Notes: generated by a model from the letters alone, not told the origin. A stretch of DNA of 64,000 nucleotides from Peptococcaceae bacterium (GCA_023249405.1 JAHFCR010000004.1:43625-107624), one strand, 5' to 3'; positions 44,596-55,693 are shown, numbered from the stretch's first letter. Made by a program: numbers and translations.

Positions 44596-45083
44596 TATTC
44601 TGTCCCCTCCTTCCTATCTTCATCCCTGACCACCACGGCTTCAGATCCCCAGGCCAGCACCGCTCCAGGCGGCAGCACCTCCCGTCCGGAGATAATGTCT
44701 CCTACCAGACCGTCGGACACTTCGTACCCTGCCAGCAGCGGCCCATCACCGTCAAGCACCAGATCCTGCAGAGTGCCCAGGTTACGGCCGGTATCGGTGA
44801 CCACCAACAGTCCGGCAACATCGCTGATATTGCGGTCCTGTTCACAGTTCCTGGTATCGCCGGTCCCGCCGGCGCCGTCAACAGTCACTGCATTTTGTCC
44901 GATGGATAATACATGCTTGCAGGGAATGGGGTCCGATCTGCCGATCACCCCTCCGGCGTCAAGACCGATGGCGGTGATTTTTTTTTGCTCGTGATTCCAG
45001 AAAAGACCCGAGACTAAACCCACTTTTTCTCCTGTTTCCACATTGATCACCGGTAACCCGACGATCTCCCGGCCCTTGCGCAT
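44595..45083 (-). CDS. PRC-barrel domain protein
   Basis: 162 residues with two PRC-barrel repeats (GREIVGLPVINVETGEKVG and VAGLLVVTDTGRNLGTLQD). PRC barrels occur in RimM and in photosynthesis and storage proteins; free-standing copies are common in spore-forming Firmicutes with unknown role. It begins the small-gene row leading to the AI-2E family gene. Confidence 0.85.
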   Translation of the reverse strand: MRKGREIVGLPVINVETGEKVGLVSGLFWNHEQKKITAIGLDAGGVIGRSDPIPCKHVLSIGQNAVTVDGAGGTGDTRNCEQDRNISDVAGLLVVTDTGRNLGTLQDLVLDGDGPLLAGYEVSDGLVGDIISGREVLPPGAVLAWGSEAVVVRDEDRKEGTE

Positions 45084-45138
45084 TCACCCATCTCCCCCAC
45101 TGGGGCCACGTCTTTATTACTATTTATTATTACCACCC

Positions 45139-45171
45139 AAATATAAAAAATTCGCCCATCGTCGGGGCGAA
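45139..45171 (-). terminator. Intrinsic terminator after rarA
   Basis: Minus-strand stem TTCGCCC/GGGCGAA (plus 45151-45171) followed by TTTTTTATATTTG. It ends the transcript containing the AAA ATPase gene before the PRC-barrel gene. Confidence 0.8.
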
Positions 45172-45259
45172 ATATCAAGTGAACAGTCCTAGCTTGCACC
45201 CGGGCCATTTTATTGATCCCGGTGGCATCTTGCTACGTTAGAAACCTGGAGTCACATTT

Positions 45260-46582
45260 CTATTTGGGGTTGCGCAGGGAGGCCAGGCGTTCCTGGATCT
45301 GCTCTTCCTGCCCGGATTCCGAGGGCTCGTAGTAGCGCTTGCCTTTCAAAGCATCGGGCAGGTATTGCTGATCGACATAGGCACCCGGAAAGCTGTGGGG
45401 GTACAAGTAGCCCTGGCCGTGCCCCAGCTTCTTGGCGCCCTTGTAATTGGCATCCCGCAGGTGATCGGGCACCGTACCGATCTCCAGCTGTTCCAGGTCC
45501 TGCCGGGCAGCCGTGAGCGCCTGATAGACCCGGTTGCTCTTCGGGGCGCAGGCAATATAAACCGCCGCCTCTGCCAACAACAGCTCTCCTTCAGGCAACC
45601 CCACGCGTTCGATCCCCTGGGCTGCGGAATTGGCCACCACCAGGGCCTGGGAGTCCGCCAACCCGACATCCTCGGAAGCACAGATGAGGATGCGCCTGGC
45701 GATGAAGCGCGGGTCCTCGCCGGCCCTGAGCATCCGGGACAGCCAGTGCAGTACCGCATCCGGGTCTGATCCCCGCATGGACTTGATGAAAGCGGAGATC
45801 ACGTCGTAATGAGTGTCTCCATCCTTATCGTATAGCACCAGCCTTTGCTGCACCGCTTCCGCGGCCGTTTCAGCCTTGATCCTGATGATACCGTCAGCTT
45901 CCGGCCGGACAATCTGCAGGGCGGCTTCCAGGGCATTCAGCAGCACTCTGGCGTCACCATTGGCCACTCGCAGCCAGTGTTCCACAGCCCCCGGCTCAAC
46001 TTCGATCTGTAGTTTGCCCAGACCTCGTTCACGATCTTTCAATGCCCGTTCCAGGATCTGCCGCAGCTGCTCCGGGGCCAGCGGATAGAACGGCAGCACT
46101 CTGGTCCGTGACAGAAGCGGAGCATTAACCGAGAAGTAGGGATTCTCGGTGGTTGCTCCCACCAGGACGACCACTCCCTTTTCTACCGCCGGCAGAAGCA
46201 CGTCCTGCTGCGCCTTGTTGAAATGGTGGATCTCGTCGATGAAGAGCAGGGTCTGCTGGTCGTGAAATTTTAGCCGGTCCCGGGCCTCCGTCAGCATCTT
46301 GCGCAATTCTGTAACCCCGGAACTGCTGGCATCGAGCTGCATGAAGTGAATGCGCGCAGCTTCCGCCATGATTCCGGCCAGGCTCGTCTTGCCGGTGCCT
46401 GGGGGGCCATAAAAAATAGCCGAGGGCAGCCTGTTTTCTTTCAGGGCCAGGTTGAGCAACCGCCCCGGTCCTACCAGGTGCTCCTGGCCAACGAATTCAT
46501 CCAGAATGCGCGGCCGCATGCGGAAGGCCAACGGACCTTCAACAGCCAGCTTTTTTTCCTGGGCATAGTCAAACAAATCCAT
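45260..46582 (-). CDS. rarA: Replication-associated recombination ATPase RarA/MgsA
   Basis: 440 residues from ATG 46582, which has AAGGAG 7 nt upstream; an upstream in-frame extension is rejected. AAA+ motifs: [14 protein letters not shown] (Walker A), [14 protein letters not shown] (Walker B), [12 protein letters not shown] (sensor 1) and [11 protein letters not shown]. The C-terminal MgsA domain contains [17 protein letters not shown] and SSEDVG-like [10 protein letters not shown]. It acts at stalled replication forks. Confidence 0.95.
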   Translation of the reverse strand: MDLFDYAQEKKLAVEGPLAFRMRPRILDEFVGQEHLVGPGRLLNLALKENRLPSAIFYGPPGTGKTSLAGIMAEAARIHFMQLDASSSGVTELRKMLTEARDRLKFHDQQTLLFIDEIHHFNKAQQDVLLPAVEKGVVVLVGATTENPYFSVNAPLLSRTRVLPFYPLAPEQLRQILERALKDRERGLGKLQIEVEPGAVEHWLRVANGDARVLLNALEAALQIVRPEADGIIRIKAETAAEAVQQRLVLYDKDGDTHYDVISAFIKSMRGSDPDAVLHWLSRMLRAGEDPRFIARRILICASEDVGLADSQALVVANSAAQGIERVGLPEGELLLAEAAVYIACAPKSNRVYQALTAARQDLEQLEIGTVPDHLRDANYKGAKKLGHGQGYLYPHSFPGAYVDQQYLPDALKGKRYYEPSESGQEEQIQERLASLRNPK

Positions 46583-46737
46583 GGCGGTCTCCTTATCATG
46601 GTCGTCGGCCGTTGGTCGTTGAAATACGGGTTTTATTCTGGTTTTGAGCAACTAGCCAGCTTTAAGATCATGATCTAGACACTAACCCCGCCAGCCACCC
46701 GACCCGGGTAGTACACTGGTAGAGGGCCCGCCAACAA

Positions 46738-47064
46738 CTATAGCGCCTGGTTGAGCAAACGGCTTAGTTCCTCCTGTGGCCTATAACCGCTGAACCGGGT
46801 GGCCTCGGTCCCGTTCTTGAAGACAATCAGGGTGGGAATGCTCATCACGCCATACTTCCCGGCTGTAGGCTGGTTCTCATCGACGTTGAGCTTGCCCACC
46901 ACCAGGCGTCCGTTAAACTCCACGGCGATCTGTTCGAGTACCGGCGCCATCATCTGACAGGGACCGCACCAACTGGCCCAGAAGTCCACCAGCACGGGCA
47001 ACGTAGCTTTACCCAACTCAGCATTGAAATTGGCTTCATTAAGAGTAACTATACCTTCACTCAT
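46738..47064 (-). CDS. trxA: Thioredoxin
   Basis: 108 residues with the active site WASWCGPCQMMAP and the cis-proline region MSIPTLIVFKNG. It is a cytoplasmic disulfide reductase. The ATG at 47064 is preferred over the adjacent GTG because AAGGAGGAG has better spacing. It appears to be a single-gene unit. Confidence 0.95.
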   Translation of the reverse strand: MSEGIVTLNEANFNAELGKATLPVLVDFWASWCGPCQMMAPVLEQIAVEFNGRLVVGKLNVDENQPTAGKYGVMSIPTLIVFKNGTEATRFSGYRPQEELSRLLNQAL

Positions 47065-47283
47065 CACGATCTCCTCCTTATTATCAGTTTTGGAAACAAC
47101 AGCGATATTTAATCTCTACCATAATATAGTATAGATGCTTGAATGCTGTCCAGCTTTTCTCGGACTGAAAATATCCAGCAATATTATATTCAGCCATATG
47201 AAGAAACTTACTTCAGGCGGAGCTAAAAACCCACCTGCAGCTTTTTTGACTCTACATGGCTGCCCATGCTCCCTTGGCTGCCA

Positions 47284-47520
47284 TCAGTCCTGCCCCTGGA
47301 CCGAATCCAATCCAAAGGCTTCAAAATGAAGCTTCAGGCTTCTAACAGTCTCCGGGCTGACCTTGAGCATGGCCGCCATCTGGTCGTCGGCCACCTGCCG
47401 CTCTGTAAGCTGCATAAACTGTTCAAAATCTACACCCGCATCCTGAGCCATCTGCTGCAGACTGGACTGCCATCCCCATGGCGGTCCATGCCCGTCCGGT
47501 TGCTCGCTGAATTTATCCAT
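47284..47520 (-). CDS. 78-residue putative HTH protein
   Basis: The second half reads LTERQVADDQMAAMLKVSPETVRSLKLHF, which looks like a helix-turn-helix (QMAAMLKVSPETVRSL). The first half is glycine/proline/tryptophan-rich. The ATG follows GAGGGGGTTGATGAG. Probably a small DNA-binding regulator; the target is unknown. It is divergent from the MoxR/VWA pair, with 197 bp between them. Confidence 0.6.
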   Translation of the reverse strand: MDKFSEQPDGHGPPWGWQSSLQQMAQDAGVDFEQFMQLTERQVADDQMAAMLKVSPETVRSLKLHFEAFGLDSVQGQD

Positions 47521-47717
47521 CTCATCAACCCCCTCGGTGATTATTTTGGTATATATGTAAACTTTTTGTTAATGCCGGGCAGTTCCATCGACTACACCCG
47601 TTTTCAATGGTTTTATCTAGGTTTTTCTCGTAATGACCGAAAATATTCTTGTTTCTTTTTGCTCCAGAAAAGATTAAAATAACGTCGTGGTATTACCTTG
47701 ATGAAAGGAAGGCAGAC

Positions 47718-48992
47718 ATGAAGACCTACCTGCAGTTGACGCGACATAACGGCAACACACCTCTCTTTCTGGCGGTCGAGATGTCGCTCATTTCCACTTT
47801 ACGTGGAATACCGCTGCACATCCACGCAGAAGGATTGAGGGGAACCGGGAAGACCACGATCATGCGCTCGGTCAAGCAGTTTCTTCCTCTCATTACCAGA
47901 ATCAAGGATTGCCTCTATAATTGTGATCCGCTGCAGCCACACTGCCCGATTCATAAAGATCTGACGAAGGAAGAGATCGCCAGCCTGGGCACAGAGCAGA
48001 TACCAGTACCGTTCCTGGAGATCTCCCACTCGGCAAAGATCGGCACTGTGGCCGGCAGTATAGACCTGGGTAAATTAACCAGTCCCTCCAATCCGGAGGC
48101 AGCGCTGCTGCCGGGCATCATTCCCCAGGCGCACCGGGGCATCATCTTCGTTGACGAGATCAACCGGCTGGCCGACACCTCGCCGGAGATCACCGACGTG
48201 CTCCTGGATGTGATGGGTACCAAGCCAGGCCGGGTACAGATCGAAGAGACAGGCCTGCCCGTGGTGGAGGTTCCAGTGTCCGTTTCCGTCTGGGCCGCTT
48301 CCAACCCGGATGAAGAGCCGGGTCCCCTGACTGAGATCAGGCGGCAGCTCTCTGATCGCTTTGACCTGGTAGTGCCGATGGGACGGCCATCAACTACAGA
48401 GGCAGTGGTCGACATCCTGCTGACCAACGAGGCGGTCAAGAATGAACAGTCGAACGGCGACCGCGAACTCTCGCCCCAGGAGCTGAAGCGGCTGCAGAAG
48501 TTCCAACAGGATATCGCCAGCATCGCTGAGCAGGAAGACCTGTCCATGCCGGAGTATCTGACCAACTTCCTGGCCAGCATTTATATCAACTTCAACATCG
48601 AGAGCCTCAGGGCACTGGAGGCGATCACCCAGTCGGCCCTGCTCCATGCAGCCCTGAGAAAGCGCACTCAGATGATGATCAGTGATATTATGGCCGTGCT
48701 GCCCCTGGTGCTATACCATCGGGTCAGCCCAGCCACCCTGACCGAGATCATGAACACCGTCAACAACCGCATGTCGAGTGGAGAAAAGGCCAGCTATACC
48801 GGGCCTCCTTCCGTCACCAAAGGTGGCAACAGCCGTTTTGCCCAGTTTTTCAACCGCAACTCCGAGAAAAAGGCCGATGAGACCGGAGTTGATGAGGTGC
48901 AAGACAGTGAAGAATCTCCTCCTCAGAAGGCGCGTTTATTGCGTGACATGTTAGATAACGGAGTGATCAAACGGGAATACGACCTGTCATAA
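47718..48992 (+). CDS. MoxR/ChlI-like AAA+ ATPase
   Basis: 424 residues from ATG 47718 (GAAAGGAAGG upstream). Walker A is EGLRGTGKTT, Walker B IIFVDEINRLAD, with the magnesium-chelatase-like inserts KPGRVQIEETG and WAASNPDEEPGPLTEIRRQLSDRFDL. A cysteine/histidine stretch (NCDPLQPHCPIH) could bind metal. The last ~70 residues are charged and variable. MoxR-type ATPases act with VWA partners in metal insertion or protein remodelling. The VWA gene follows 25 bp downstream. Confidence 0.9.
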   Translation: MKTYLQLTRHNGNTPLFLAVEMSLISTLRGIPLHIHAEGLRGTGKTTIMRSVKQFLPLITRIKDCLYNCDPLQPHCPIHKDLTKEEIASLGTEQIPVPFLEISHSAKIGTVAGSIDLGKLTSPSNPEAALLPGIIPQAHRGIIFVDEINRLADTSPEITDVLLDVMGTKPGRVQIEETGLPVVEVPVSVSVWAASNPDEEPGPLTEIRRQLSDRFDLVVPMGRPSTTEAVVDILLTNEAVKNEQSNGDRELSPQELKRLQKFQQDIASIAEQEDLSMPEYLTNFLASIYINFNIESLRALEAITQSALLHAALRKRTQMMISDIMAVLPLVLYHRVSPATLTEIMNTVNNRMSSGEKASYTGPPSVTKGGNSRFAQFFNRNSEKKADETGVDEVQDSEESPPQKARLLRDMLDNGVIKREYDLS

Positions 48993-49017
48993 GCTCTTTA
49001 GGTGGGGAGAGTTGTAG

Positions 49018-50748
49018 ATGTCCGAACTCCTCATTTTAGAAAAAATCACATTGCAGCAGCTATCAGAGCTTGGTGATCAGATCGCTGCCAGTCTGAAACA
49101 GAAACAGGGTTTCCGGCTGGGCGAATCGACCGTCATCAGTTCCTACCTGCATCGGACAACCTACCTTCATCCGGCGGAGATCCGCATTCTGGTAAACCGG
49201 GATGCCGGCATGGAGTTGTTGCACCGGGAAACGCCCGGGCAGATCATCCACATCGATATCTTCCATGAACCAGCGGTTGTGCAACACCAGCCGCTGGTTC
49301 AGATCATGGGCGCCACCATCCAGGCCTACCTCTCGCTGCGCTCAGAAAAACCATCCGCACTCGATGACCTGACGCAATCCTACGCCGAACGCATTTACCT
49401 GGAAACAGGAACCGGGTCCGGCAACCTGATCGAGCTGCTTGCAGGCTCGACCGGGGACGGCAGTTCCTCCAAGCCGCGCCGCAAGAATCGCGTCCAGCTC
49501 CTGCTGGACCGCTTTGCGGCCGCGGATATGGCTCTTGTCCCTTGCCTGGTAGATGCTGTGGAGACCGAATTGGCGGCCAATGCAGTGGAGATCAGGAAGG
49601 CCGATAAGATAGTCCACGTAGAGAAAAAATCCAAGCAGCCGGCTCCATCCTACCTATTTGGCCTGGAGCCGGACCAGTACCAGCTCTGGGATACCGCCAG
49701 CACTCTCACCACCATGCTGAGCAGCCCCGAGGACGTGATCGAATTTCTCCAGGCCTTCTTGCCGGGCATGTTCAACCGCAAGCAACCCCTGTCCAACCTT
49801 CGCAACAAGCACGGCCCCATGCGGGACTTTGTCATCGGCCTGACGAACGCCGGGCTGATCACTCGCGGCTGGTTCGCCGACACCCTGAGCAAGGAAGGCC
49901 GGGAGTTGCTGGAGTTTGTCACGCTGCACCAGCGTGAGCTGGAGTCTCAGATGCGCAAGCTGCTGCGGCAGGTGCCGGTGTCCAGCGCCAAGTACCAGGT
50001 GGTACGCCATACCCATCTCAAAAATAGTCAGAAGCACTACGCCTATATCAGCAAGTCCACCACGCCGATGAAGGATGCCTGGCTGGGCAGTATCGCCGTT
50101 TCGGAAACGATCGTCCAGGCTGCCAAAAACCGTTTCTTGCAAAAAAGAAGCAAGCCCCTGGTAACCAGAAAGGACATTCAAGTCCACGAGCAGGCAAAGT
50201 CTAAGCCTGTCGATGTCTGCCTGGTGATAGACGGCAGCGCCAGCATGGCAGGGCCGAAGATGAAGGCGGTGTGGCAGCTCGCCGAACACATGCTGCTAAC
50301 CACACGCGACCGGATCGCGGTGGTGATCTTCCAACGCCGCAAAGCCCGGGTGGTGATCCCCTTTACCCGCAACTACACCCGGTTGAAATTGAGCCTGAGG
50401 TCTTCGATGCATCCCAACGGCCTGACCCCGCTGGCCGACGGGATCACTGAGGCCCTGCAGCTGATCAAGAACCGCCACGTGCGCAACCCGCTGCTGGTCC
50501 TGGTCACCGACGGCGTGCCCACCTTTGGCAAATGGACGAACGACCCGCGCAAAGATGCTCTGAGAGCCGCAGGTATGGTGCCCCTATCCCGGGCAAAGCT
50601 GATCTGTATCGGGGTGGCCTCGAATGAGGAGTTCCTGAAGGAGTTGGCCCGTCAGGCCAAGGGCAGCGTTTATATCGTGGAGGATCTCGAAGAAAAGTCC
50701 ACTCTGATCGAAATCATGCACCAGGAGCGCAGATATCAGAGCTCATAG
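49018..50748 (+). CDS. VWA-domain protein, partner of MoxR-like ATPase
   Basis: 576 residues. The C-terminal VWA domain has a complete [15 protein letters not shown] (DxSxS), the threonine in GLTPLADGI and [10 protein letters not shown]. The N-terminal ~380 residues have no motif I can name. The arrangement resembles ChlD/BchD-like or CoxE-like partners of AAA+ chaperones. No other magnesium chelatase or carbon monoxide dehydrogenase gene is nearby. Its last six bases overlap the 3' end of mnmG on the other strand. Confidence 0.9.
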   Translation: MSELLILEKITLQQLSELGDQIAASLKQKQGFRLGESTVISSYLHRTTYLHPAEIRILVNRDAGMELLHRETPGQIIHIDIFHEPAVVQHQPLVQIMGATIQAYLSLRSEKPSALDDLTQSYAERIYLETGTGSGNLIELLAGSTGDGSSSKPRRKNRVQLLLDRFAAADMALVPCLVDAVETELAANAVEIRKADKIVHVEKKSKQPAPSYLFGLEPDQYQLWDTASTLTTMLSSPEDVIEFLQAFLPGMFNRKQPLSNLRNKHGPMRDFVIGLTNAGLITRGWFADTLSKEGRELLEFVTLHQRELESQMRKLLRQVPVSSAKYQVVRHTHLKNSQKHYAYISKSTTPMKDAWLGSIAVSETIVQAAKNRFLQKRSKPLVTRKDIQVHEQAKSKPVDVCLVIDGSASMAGPKMKAVWQLAEHMLLTTRDRIAVVIFQRRKARVVIPFTRNYTRLKLSLRSSMHPNGLTPLADGITEALQLIKNRHVRNPLLVLVTDGVPTFGKWTNDPRKDALRAAGMVPLSRAKLICIGVASNEEFLKELARQAKGSVYIVEDLEEKSTLIEIMHQERRYQSS

Positions 50749-52644
50749 GGGCGTATCCTGAGCGGATCGCCGCCTCTGCTCCAGATAGACCCACAGCACT
50801 GTGACGTCTGCCGGAGTAACACCCGGCACCCGGGCTGCCTGTCCCAGAGTTAAAGGCTGCACCTGGACAAGTTTGTCGCGGGCCTCGCTGGACAGCCCTC
50901 TAACCTGTCCGTAATCCAACCCGGGGGGCAGGCGCTTCTTTTCCAGTTTCTCCATCCGCGCCACATGATTCTCCTGCTTCTCCAGATAGCCTGCAAACCG
51001 TACCTGAATCTCCAGGTGACCGGCAACCTCGTCCGAAACCGGCTGCCGCCCGCTGCCGGCAAGGCTGGCCAGATCCCGGTAGCCAATCTCCGGCCGCTTC
51101 AGAAGCTCCTTCAGGTTGACCGTGCCCTTGAGCGGGGCACTGCCTCTGGCGGCAAGCCAGTGCTGATTTTCTGCCGTCGGCCGAACCAACGTCTCCTCCA
51201 GCCAGGATTTTTCCCGCTCCAACTGTTCCAGCTTATTTTGAAAGAGACGGTAGCGTTCACCGTCGACCAGACCGATCTGCCGTCCCAGCTCGGTGAGCCG
51301 GAGGTCGGCATTGTCCTGGCGCAGCAACAAGCGGTATTCCGCCCGGGAGGTGAGAATACGGTAAGGTTCCCGCACTCCCTTGGTGACCAGGTCGTCGATC
51401 AGCACTCCGATATAGGCCTGAGACCGTTCGAGTACCAGGGGTTCATGGCCCCGGGCCTGAAGGGCGGCGTTGATTCCGGCGATGATCCCCTGGGCCGCAG
51501 CCTCTTCATAACCCGAAGTGCCGTTGATCTGGCCGGCAGTGAACAGGCCCCGCACCTCCTTGGACTGCAGGGTGAGGTCCAGTTGCGCAGGAACCAGGCA
51601 ATCATATTCGATGGCATAACCCACCCGGACGATCTGCACCTGTTCCAATCCCTGCATGGACCTCAGCACCGCTAGCTGCACATCCTCGGGCAGGCTGGTG
51701 TTCATCCCCTGAACGTAGATCTCATCGGTCGACCATCCCTCCGGCTCCAAGAAAATCTGGTGTCGCCGGCGCTCCGGAAAACGCACCACTTTGGCCTCAA
51801 AAGAGGGGCAGTAGCGCGGGCCCACTCCCTCGATCACCCCTGAGAACATCGGCGCCCGGTGCAGATTCGCCCTGACGATGGCGTGTGTCTGTTCGTTGCT
51901 GTAGGTCAGCCAGCAGGGCAGTTGGGGTCTGGGCGTCCTGGGCGAGAGATCGGAAAAGAAGAGCGGTGGCTCATCGCCCGGCTGCATAGCCAGGCTGGCA
52001 TAATCAACAGTACGCTTATCGATGCGGGGCGGTGTGCCCGTCTTGAAGCGGACGAGTTCAAACCCCAGGTCCTGCAGGCATGAGGACAACTCTCCTGGAG
52101 CCAGTTGGCCGTTGGGACCCCCGGGGTAGACGACATCACCGATAATGATCCGGCCATGGAGATAGGTACCGGTGGTTAATACCACGGAGGCGGCCTCAAA
52201 CCTGGCGCCAGTCTGGGTGACCACCCCCGTCGCTCTCGTTCCTTCCACCAGCATCCTTTCAATGACCCCCTGCTTCAGGTCAAGGTTGGGCTGCTCCTGA
52301 ATGGTCCTGAGCATCTCACCCATGTAGGCTCTCTTGTCCACCTGGGCCCTCAGCGCCCTCACGGCCGGACCCTTGGCAGTGTTGAGCATGCGCATCTGCA
52401 CATAGGTCTTGTCGGTGTTCAGCCCCATCGCCCCGCCCAGGGCATCGATCTCCCGTACCAGGTGGGCCTTCCCGGGCCCTCCTATAGCTGGGTTGCAAGG
52501 CATCAGGGCGACGTAGTCGATATTCAGGGTGATCAGCAGGGTACGGCAGCCGATGCGGGCACTGGCCAGTGCGGCCTCGCACCCGGCATGACCAGCCCCG
52601 ATGACGATCACGTCATAGCTTCCTGCCCGGTATTCCTCCGCCAT
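50743..52644 (-). CDS. mnmG: tRNA uridine-5-carboxymethylaminomethyl synthesis enzyme MnmG
   Basis: 633 residues, full length. FAD-binding [21 protein letters not shown] (core GAGHAGCEA), [28 protein letters not shown] and the C-terminal helical domain are present. With MnmE it modifies U34 of certain tRNAs. The ATG at 52644 is preferred because AAGGGG lies 9 nt upstream; ATG 52653 abuts it. mnmE is not in view; the usual rnpA-mnmE-mnmG order is broken here. It is convergent with the VWA gene. Confidence 0.95.
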   Translation of the reverse strand: MAEEYRAGSYDVIVIGAGHAGCEAALASARIGCRTLLITLNIDYVALMPCNPAIGGPGKAHLVREIDALGGAMGLNTDKTYVQMRMLNTAKGPAVRALRAQVDKRAYMGEMLRTIQEQPNLDLKQGVIERMLVEGTRATGVVTQTGARFEAASVVLTTGTYLHGRIIIGDVVYPGGPNGQLAPGELSSCLQDLGFELVRFKTGTPPRIDKRTVDYASLAMQPGDEPPLFFSDLSPRTPRPQLPCWLTYSNEQTHAIVRANLHRAPMFSGVIEGVGPRYCPSFEAKVVRFPERRRHQIFLEPEGWSTDEIYVQGMNTSLPEDVQLAVLRSMQGLEQVQIVRVGYAIEYDCLVPAQLDLTLQSKEVRGLFTAGQINGTSGYEEAAAQGIIAGINAALQARGHEPLVLERSQAYIGVLIDDLVTKGVREPYRILTSRAEYRLLLRQDNADLRLTELGRQIGLVDGERYRLFQNKLEQLEREKSWLEETLVRPTAENQHWLAARGSAPLKGTVNLKELLKRPEIGYRDLASLAGSGRQPVSDEVAGHLEIQVRFAGYLEKQENHVARMEKLEKKRLPPGLDYGQVRGLSSEARDKLVQVQPLTLGQAARVPGVTPADVTVLWVYLEQRRRSAQDTPL

Positions 52645-52794
52645 CAAATTCATCCCCTTGCCCCATTTAATCTATAAACCGGGCTCTTTACGGGCATATT
52701 GTAACATGGCGCCCAGCTCCAGCCAACCGGAACCGTTGGCCTTGGATCATTTTTTATATTAAAATAAGTACTATCCACTATCAGGAGGAACTTC

Positions 52795-53466
52795 ATGATT
52801 CCGCTGCGCGACAGCGTCCGCTCCCGCACTTTTCCCATAATGAACCTGGCCCTGATCATCATCAATTTCCTGGTCTTCTTCAAGGAGATATCTCTCTCCA
52901 ATCAAGCCTTGAACCAGCTGACCTTCACCTATGGGCTGATCCCGGCCCGGGTAACCGCCCAGCTCTCTTCGGGAGCCTCTCTGCTGGCGCTGGCCACTCC
53001 TTTTATCACCGCCATGTTCCTGCACGGCAACTGGCTGCATATCATCGGAAACATGCTCTATTTATGGATCTTCGGAGACAACGTGGAGGACCGAGTCGGT
53101 CACCTCCCGTACCTGTTCTTTTACTTCGTGGTGGGTGTATCCGGCAGCATTGCCCACATCCTGTCCAACCCCGCCTCCCGGGTGCCGATCATCGGCGCCA
53201 GCGGAGCGATCGCCGGTATCCTCGGGGCTTACTTTATCTCCTTTCCCAGGGCCAAGGTGCTGACCCTGCTCCCGCTGTTTTTCTTTATCACGCTGGTAGA
53301 GATTCCTGCAGTCTGGTTTCTGCTGTTATGGTTCGTGATCCAGCTGCTGAGCGGTTTTGCCACCTCCGTGGCCGCCGATTCCGTTGCCTGGTGGGCGCAT
53401 ATCGGGGGTTTCCTGGTGGGGGCAGTGCTGATCAACCTGTTCGCCACACGCATTCAGGCTAATTAG
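52795..53466 (+). CDS. Rhomboid family intramembrane serine protease
   Basis: 223 residues with six or seven membrane segments. HGNWLHIIGNMLYLWIFGDNVED is in the region of the HxxxN oxyanion motif, GASGAIAGILGAYF carries the catalytic serine, and WAHIGGFLVG carries the catalytic histidine. It cleaves membrane proteins within the bilayer. The ATG follows CAGGAGG. The 3' end overlaps the convergent PIG-L gene by 8 bp. Confidence 0.95.
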   Translation: MIPLRDSVRSRTFPIMNLALIIINFLVFFKEISLSNQALNQLTFTYGLIPARVTAQLSSGASLLALATPFITAMFLHGNWLHIIGNMLYLWIFGDNVEDRVGHLPYLFFYFVVGVSGSIAHILSNPASRVPIIGASGAIAGILGAYFISFPRAKVLTLLPLFFFITLVEIPAVWFLLLWFVIQLLSGFATSVAADSVAWWAHIGGFLVGAVLINLFATRIQAN

Positions 53467-54361
53467 ACCTGATAAACAGCTCATTGCTCCGCCCGTAGGT
53501 AAGGTAGCGGCCACTGGTCGCCTGCAGTTGGGTTTGATACTGGCTGATCGCTCTGACCTTGATCCCGATCTCCTCCGGCTGCAGCGGAAACTGCTCCCAG
53601 GTATAGCCCTTCGCCAACAGGCGCCAGGGCGGCATCAGGCGGGCCATAGCAGCACTGTGGCTGTATACCGGCCAATGGTTCCGGTCGTAGTGCACCAGGT
53701 ACTGGTGCTCCCGTACAGGGAAACTTCCGGCAGCAAGAACGGCCCTCACAAAATTTGAGGCCGCCTGATGGTCCGGGTGCTCATCCTCTCCTGAGGGGTA
53801 GTAGATATCGGTGGGCCGCCAATCATTGATGATCCTTGCCAAAGTCACTGCCAGGCTGCTTTTGCCGGTATTTCCACTGTTGTCCCGATACTGAGACCAG
53901 AGATCGGTGAGGCTGCGGTCATGGTAACCGAGAAACTGCACCCGTCCGCCGCTCACCCCGAGCAGCGACAGAGCACGCAGCGACTCCTGCCGCCGTACCC
54001 GGCCCAGGTAAGCCAGATCTTCCGGCGTGACCCTGTCTCTGCCGGTCAGGAGGCGGGCAGCGCCGATGAAATGGTCTCCATCGGTGATCACCACCACCTT
54101 GACAGCCTTGCCATCCTTCGCTGCCCTGGTTATAACTCCTGACGCAGCGATGGCCTCGTCATCCGGATGAGGAGCGATCACCAGCACCCTGGCGCCGGGA
54201 TCCTGCAAGCTCAAGAATTTTGTGCTGATGCTTTCTCGTGGGGGGCTCTCTCTGGCCGGTAGTCGCTGCGGCAACGGAGATACCGTCAGCATAACAAGCA
54301 GCAACAGGCAGGCTATCAGCCGCCTTAGCCATATTGCCCTATCCGGTATAGTTCGTGGCAC
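53459..54361 (-). CDS. PIG-L/LmbE family N-acetylglucosaminyl deacetylase, exported
   Basis: 300 residues. A signal peptide or anchor (LIACLLLLVMLTVSPLP) precedes the LmbE domain. Zinc ligands lie in VIAPHPDDEAIAASG and DEHPDHQAA. The family removes acetyl groups from N-acetylglucosamine-type substrates; an extracytoplasmic copy may act on cell-wall or exopolysaccharide sugars. The gene is convergent with, and overlaps, the rhomboid gene. Confidence 0.93.
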   Translation of the reverse strand: MPRTIPDRAIWLRRLIACLLLLVMLTVSPLPQRLPARESPPRESISTKFLSLQDPGARVLVIAPHPDDEAIAASGVITRAAKDGKAVKVVVITDGDHFIGAARLLTGRDRVTPEDLAYLGRVRRQESLRALSLLGVSGGRVQFLGYHDRSLTDLWSQYRDNSGNTGKSSLAVTLARIINDWRPTDIYYPSGEDEHPDHQAASNFVRAVLAAGSFPVREHQYLVHYDRNHWPVYSHSAAMARLMPPWRLLAKGYTWEQFPLQPEEIGIKVRAISQYQTQLQATSGRYLTYGRSNELFIRSN

Positions 54362-54457
54362 AACCGATCACGCCCGTAACAGTCACTATTTCAGCCTATT
54401 ATAATATTCCCCCCAGAGCTTTTAAAAACACCCGTAGCCCTCTCCACGTCCGGCATA

Positions 54458-55693
54458 TTACTCGGTTACCCCTCTCATCGGACTGTTCCCGTCAATCTGT
54501 TTCAATTCCCGGCGGCCAGGCAGGAACAGGGCGCAGCACAATCCCAGCACCGGGAACAACAGCATCACGTGAAATACGGCCGGCAGCCCCAGATGATCGG
54601 CCACCCAGCCGAGCAGGGTAGTGCCCACACCACCCAGGCCGATCCCCAAACCGAGCGTCAGGCCGGACGCCAGGCCGACATTATGGGGAAGTAGTTCCTG
54701 GCCAAACACCACGGTAACAGCAAATGTAGATATTACCACAAAGCCGGTCACGGCCACCACGACCACGTTCCAGATACCGCTTACCAGGGGCAGCAGGTAT
54801 AACAAGGGCAGCAGGGCGGCCATCGATCCGATAATCACCGCCTTCAGGCTCCAGCGGTCAGCCAGCGGCCCTCCGGTGAGGGTGCCGATCGCCCCCGCAA
54901 ACAGGAACATCGACGTGATGACGGCGGCCAGCACCTGGCTCTGGTGCAGGTAATGCACGTAATACTGGGGTAAAAAGGTTGCCATGCCCATGTTGATCCA
55001 CGATCGCATGATCACCACCAGCACCAGCAGCACCAGCGCCATGATCAGCCTGGGCGATGCCTTGCCGCCGGTTCTGGCCTGGGTTTTCTGCGTCTGAGCC
55101 TTTTCCAACCGCCCGGCAGGCTCCGTTTCGTCAACCAGCCTGGGCAAATTGGCCCACAGCCCCAGCGACATCACACCGTTGATCACTACAAAACCAATCG
55201 TTCCCAGCATGCCGAACAGTTTATAAAATAGCCCTGCCAGCAAGGGCCCCAAGGCAAACCCAACATTTCCGCCCACCGAGAAGAGAGACATCCCGGTAGC
55301 CTTGCGCCATCCGCTGAACAGGCGGGCGAATTTGGAGCCCTCGGGATGATAGGCCGCAACCCCCAGGCCACTAAGCAGGGCAGCGAGCAATAAGAATCCG
55401 TAGCTGCGGCTGAATCCGGTCAGAGCCATGCCCAGTCCGGCCAACAAGCAACCCAGGGGCACCAGCCAAGCGGCCCGGAAGCGGTCGCTCAGGACTCCGA
55501 AGACCGGCTGAATCACCGATGAGCTGATATTGAAGACCAGCATCGTCAACCCTACCTGCATCTGGCTAAGCCCGAACAGGGGCTGCATGAAAGTCAGAAT
55601 GATCGGCAAGGCCCCTTGGCTGATATCGGTAATGGCATGCCCGGAACCGAGCAGGGCCAACATCTTTCTGTTCATGTCGCGTTCTGGAGCCAT
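54458..55693 (-). CDS. MFS exporter, fosmidomycin-resistance (Fsr) like
   Basis: 411 residues from ATG 55693, with about twelve membrane helices. The N-terminal GHAITDISQGALPIIL and LSGLGVAAYHPEGSKFA are typical of the Fsr branch, where AAYHPEGS is characteristic. The drug or metabolite exported is unknown. Starts at 55762, 55693 and 55675 are all possible; none has an ideal ribosome site. Confidence 0.88.
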   Translation of the reverse strand: MAPERDMNRKMLALLGSGHAITDISQGALPIILTFMQPLFGLSQMQVGLTMLVFNISSSVIQPVFGVLSDRFRAAWLVPLGCLLAGLGMALTGFSRSYGFLLLAALLSGLGVAAYHPEGSKFARLFSGWRKATGMSLFSVGGNVGFALGPLLAGLFYKLFGMLGTIGFVVINGVMSLGLWANLPRLVDETEPAGRLEKAQTQKTQARTGGKASPRLIMALVLLVLVVIMRSWINMGMATFLPQYYVHYLHQSQVLAAVITSMFLFAGAIGTLTGGPLADRWSLKAVIIGSMAALLPLLYLLPLVSGIWNVVVVAVTGFVVISTFAVTVVFGQELLPHNVGLASGLTLGLGIGLGGVGTTLLGWVADHLGLPAVFHVMLLFPVLGLCCALFLPGRRELKQIDGNSPMRGVTE

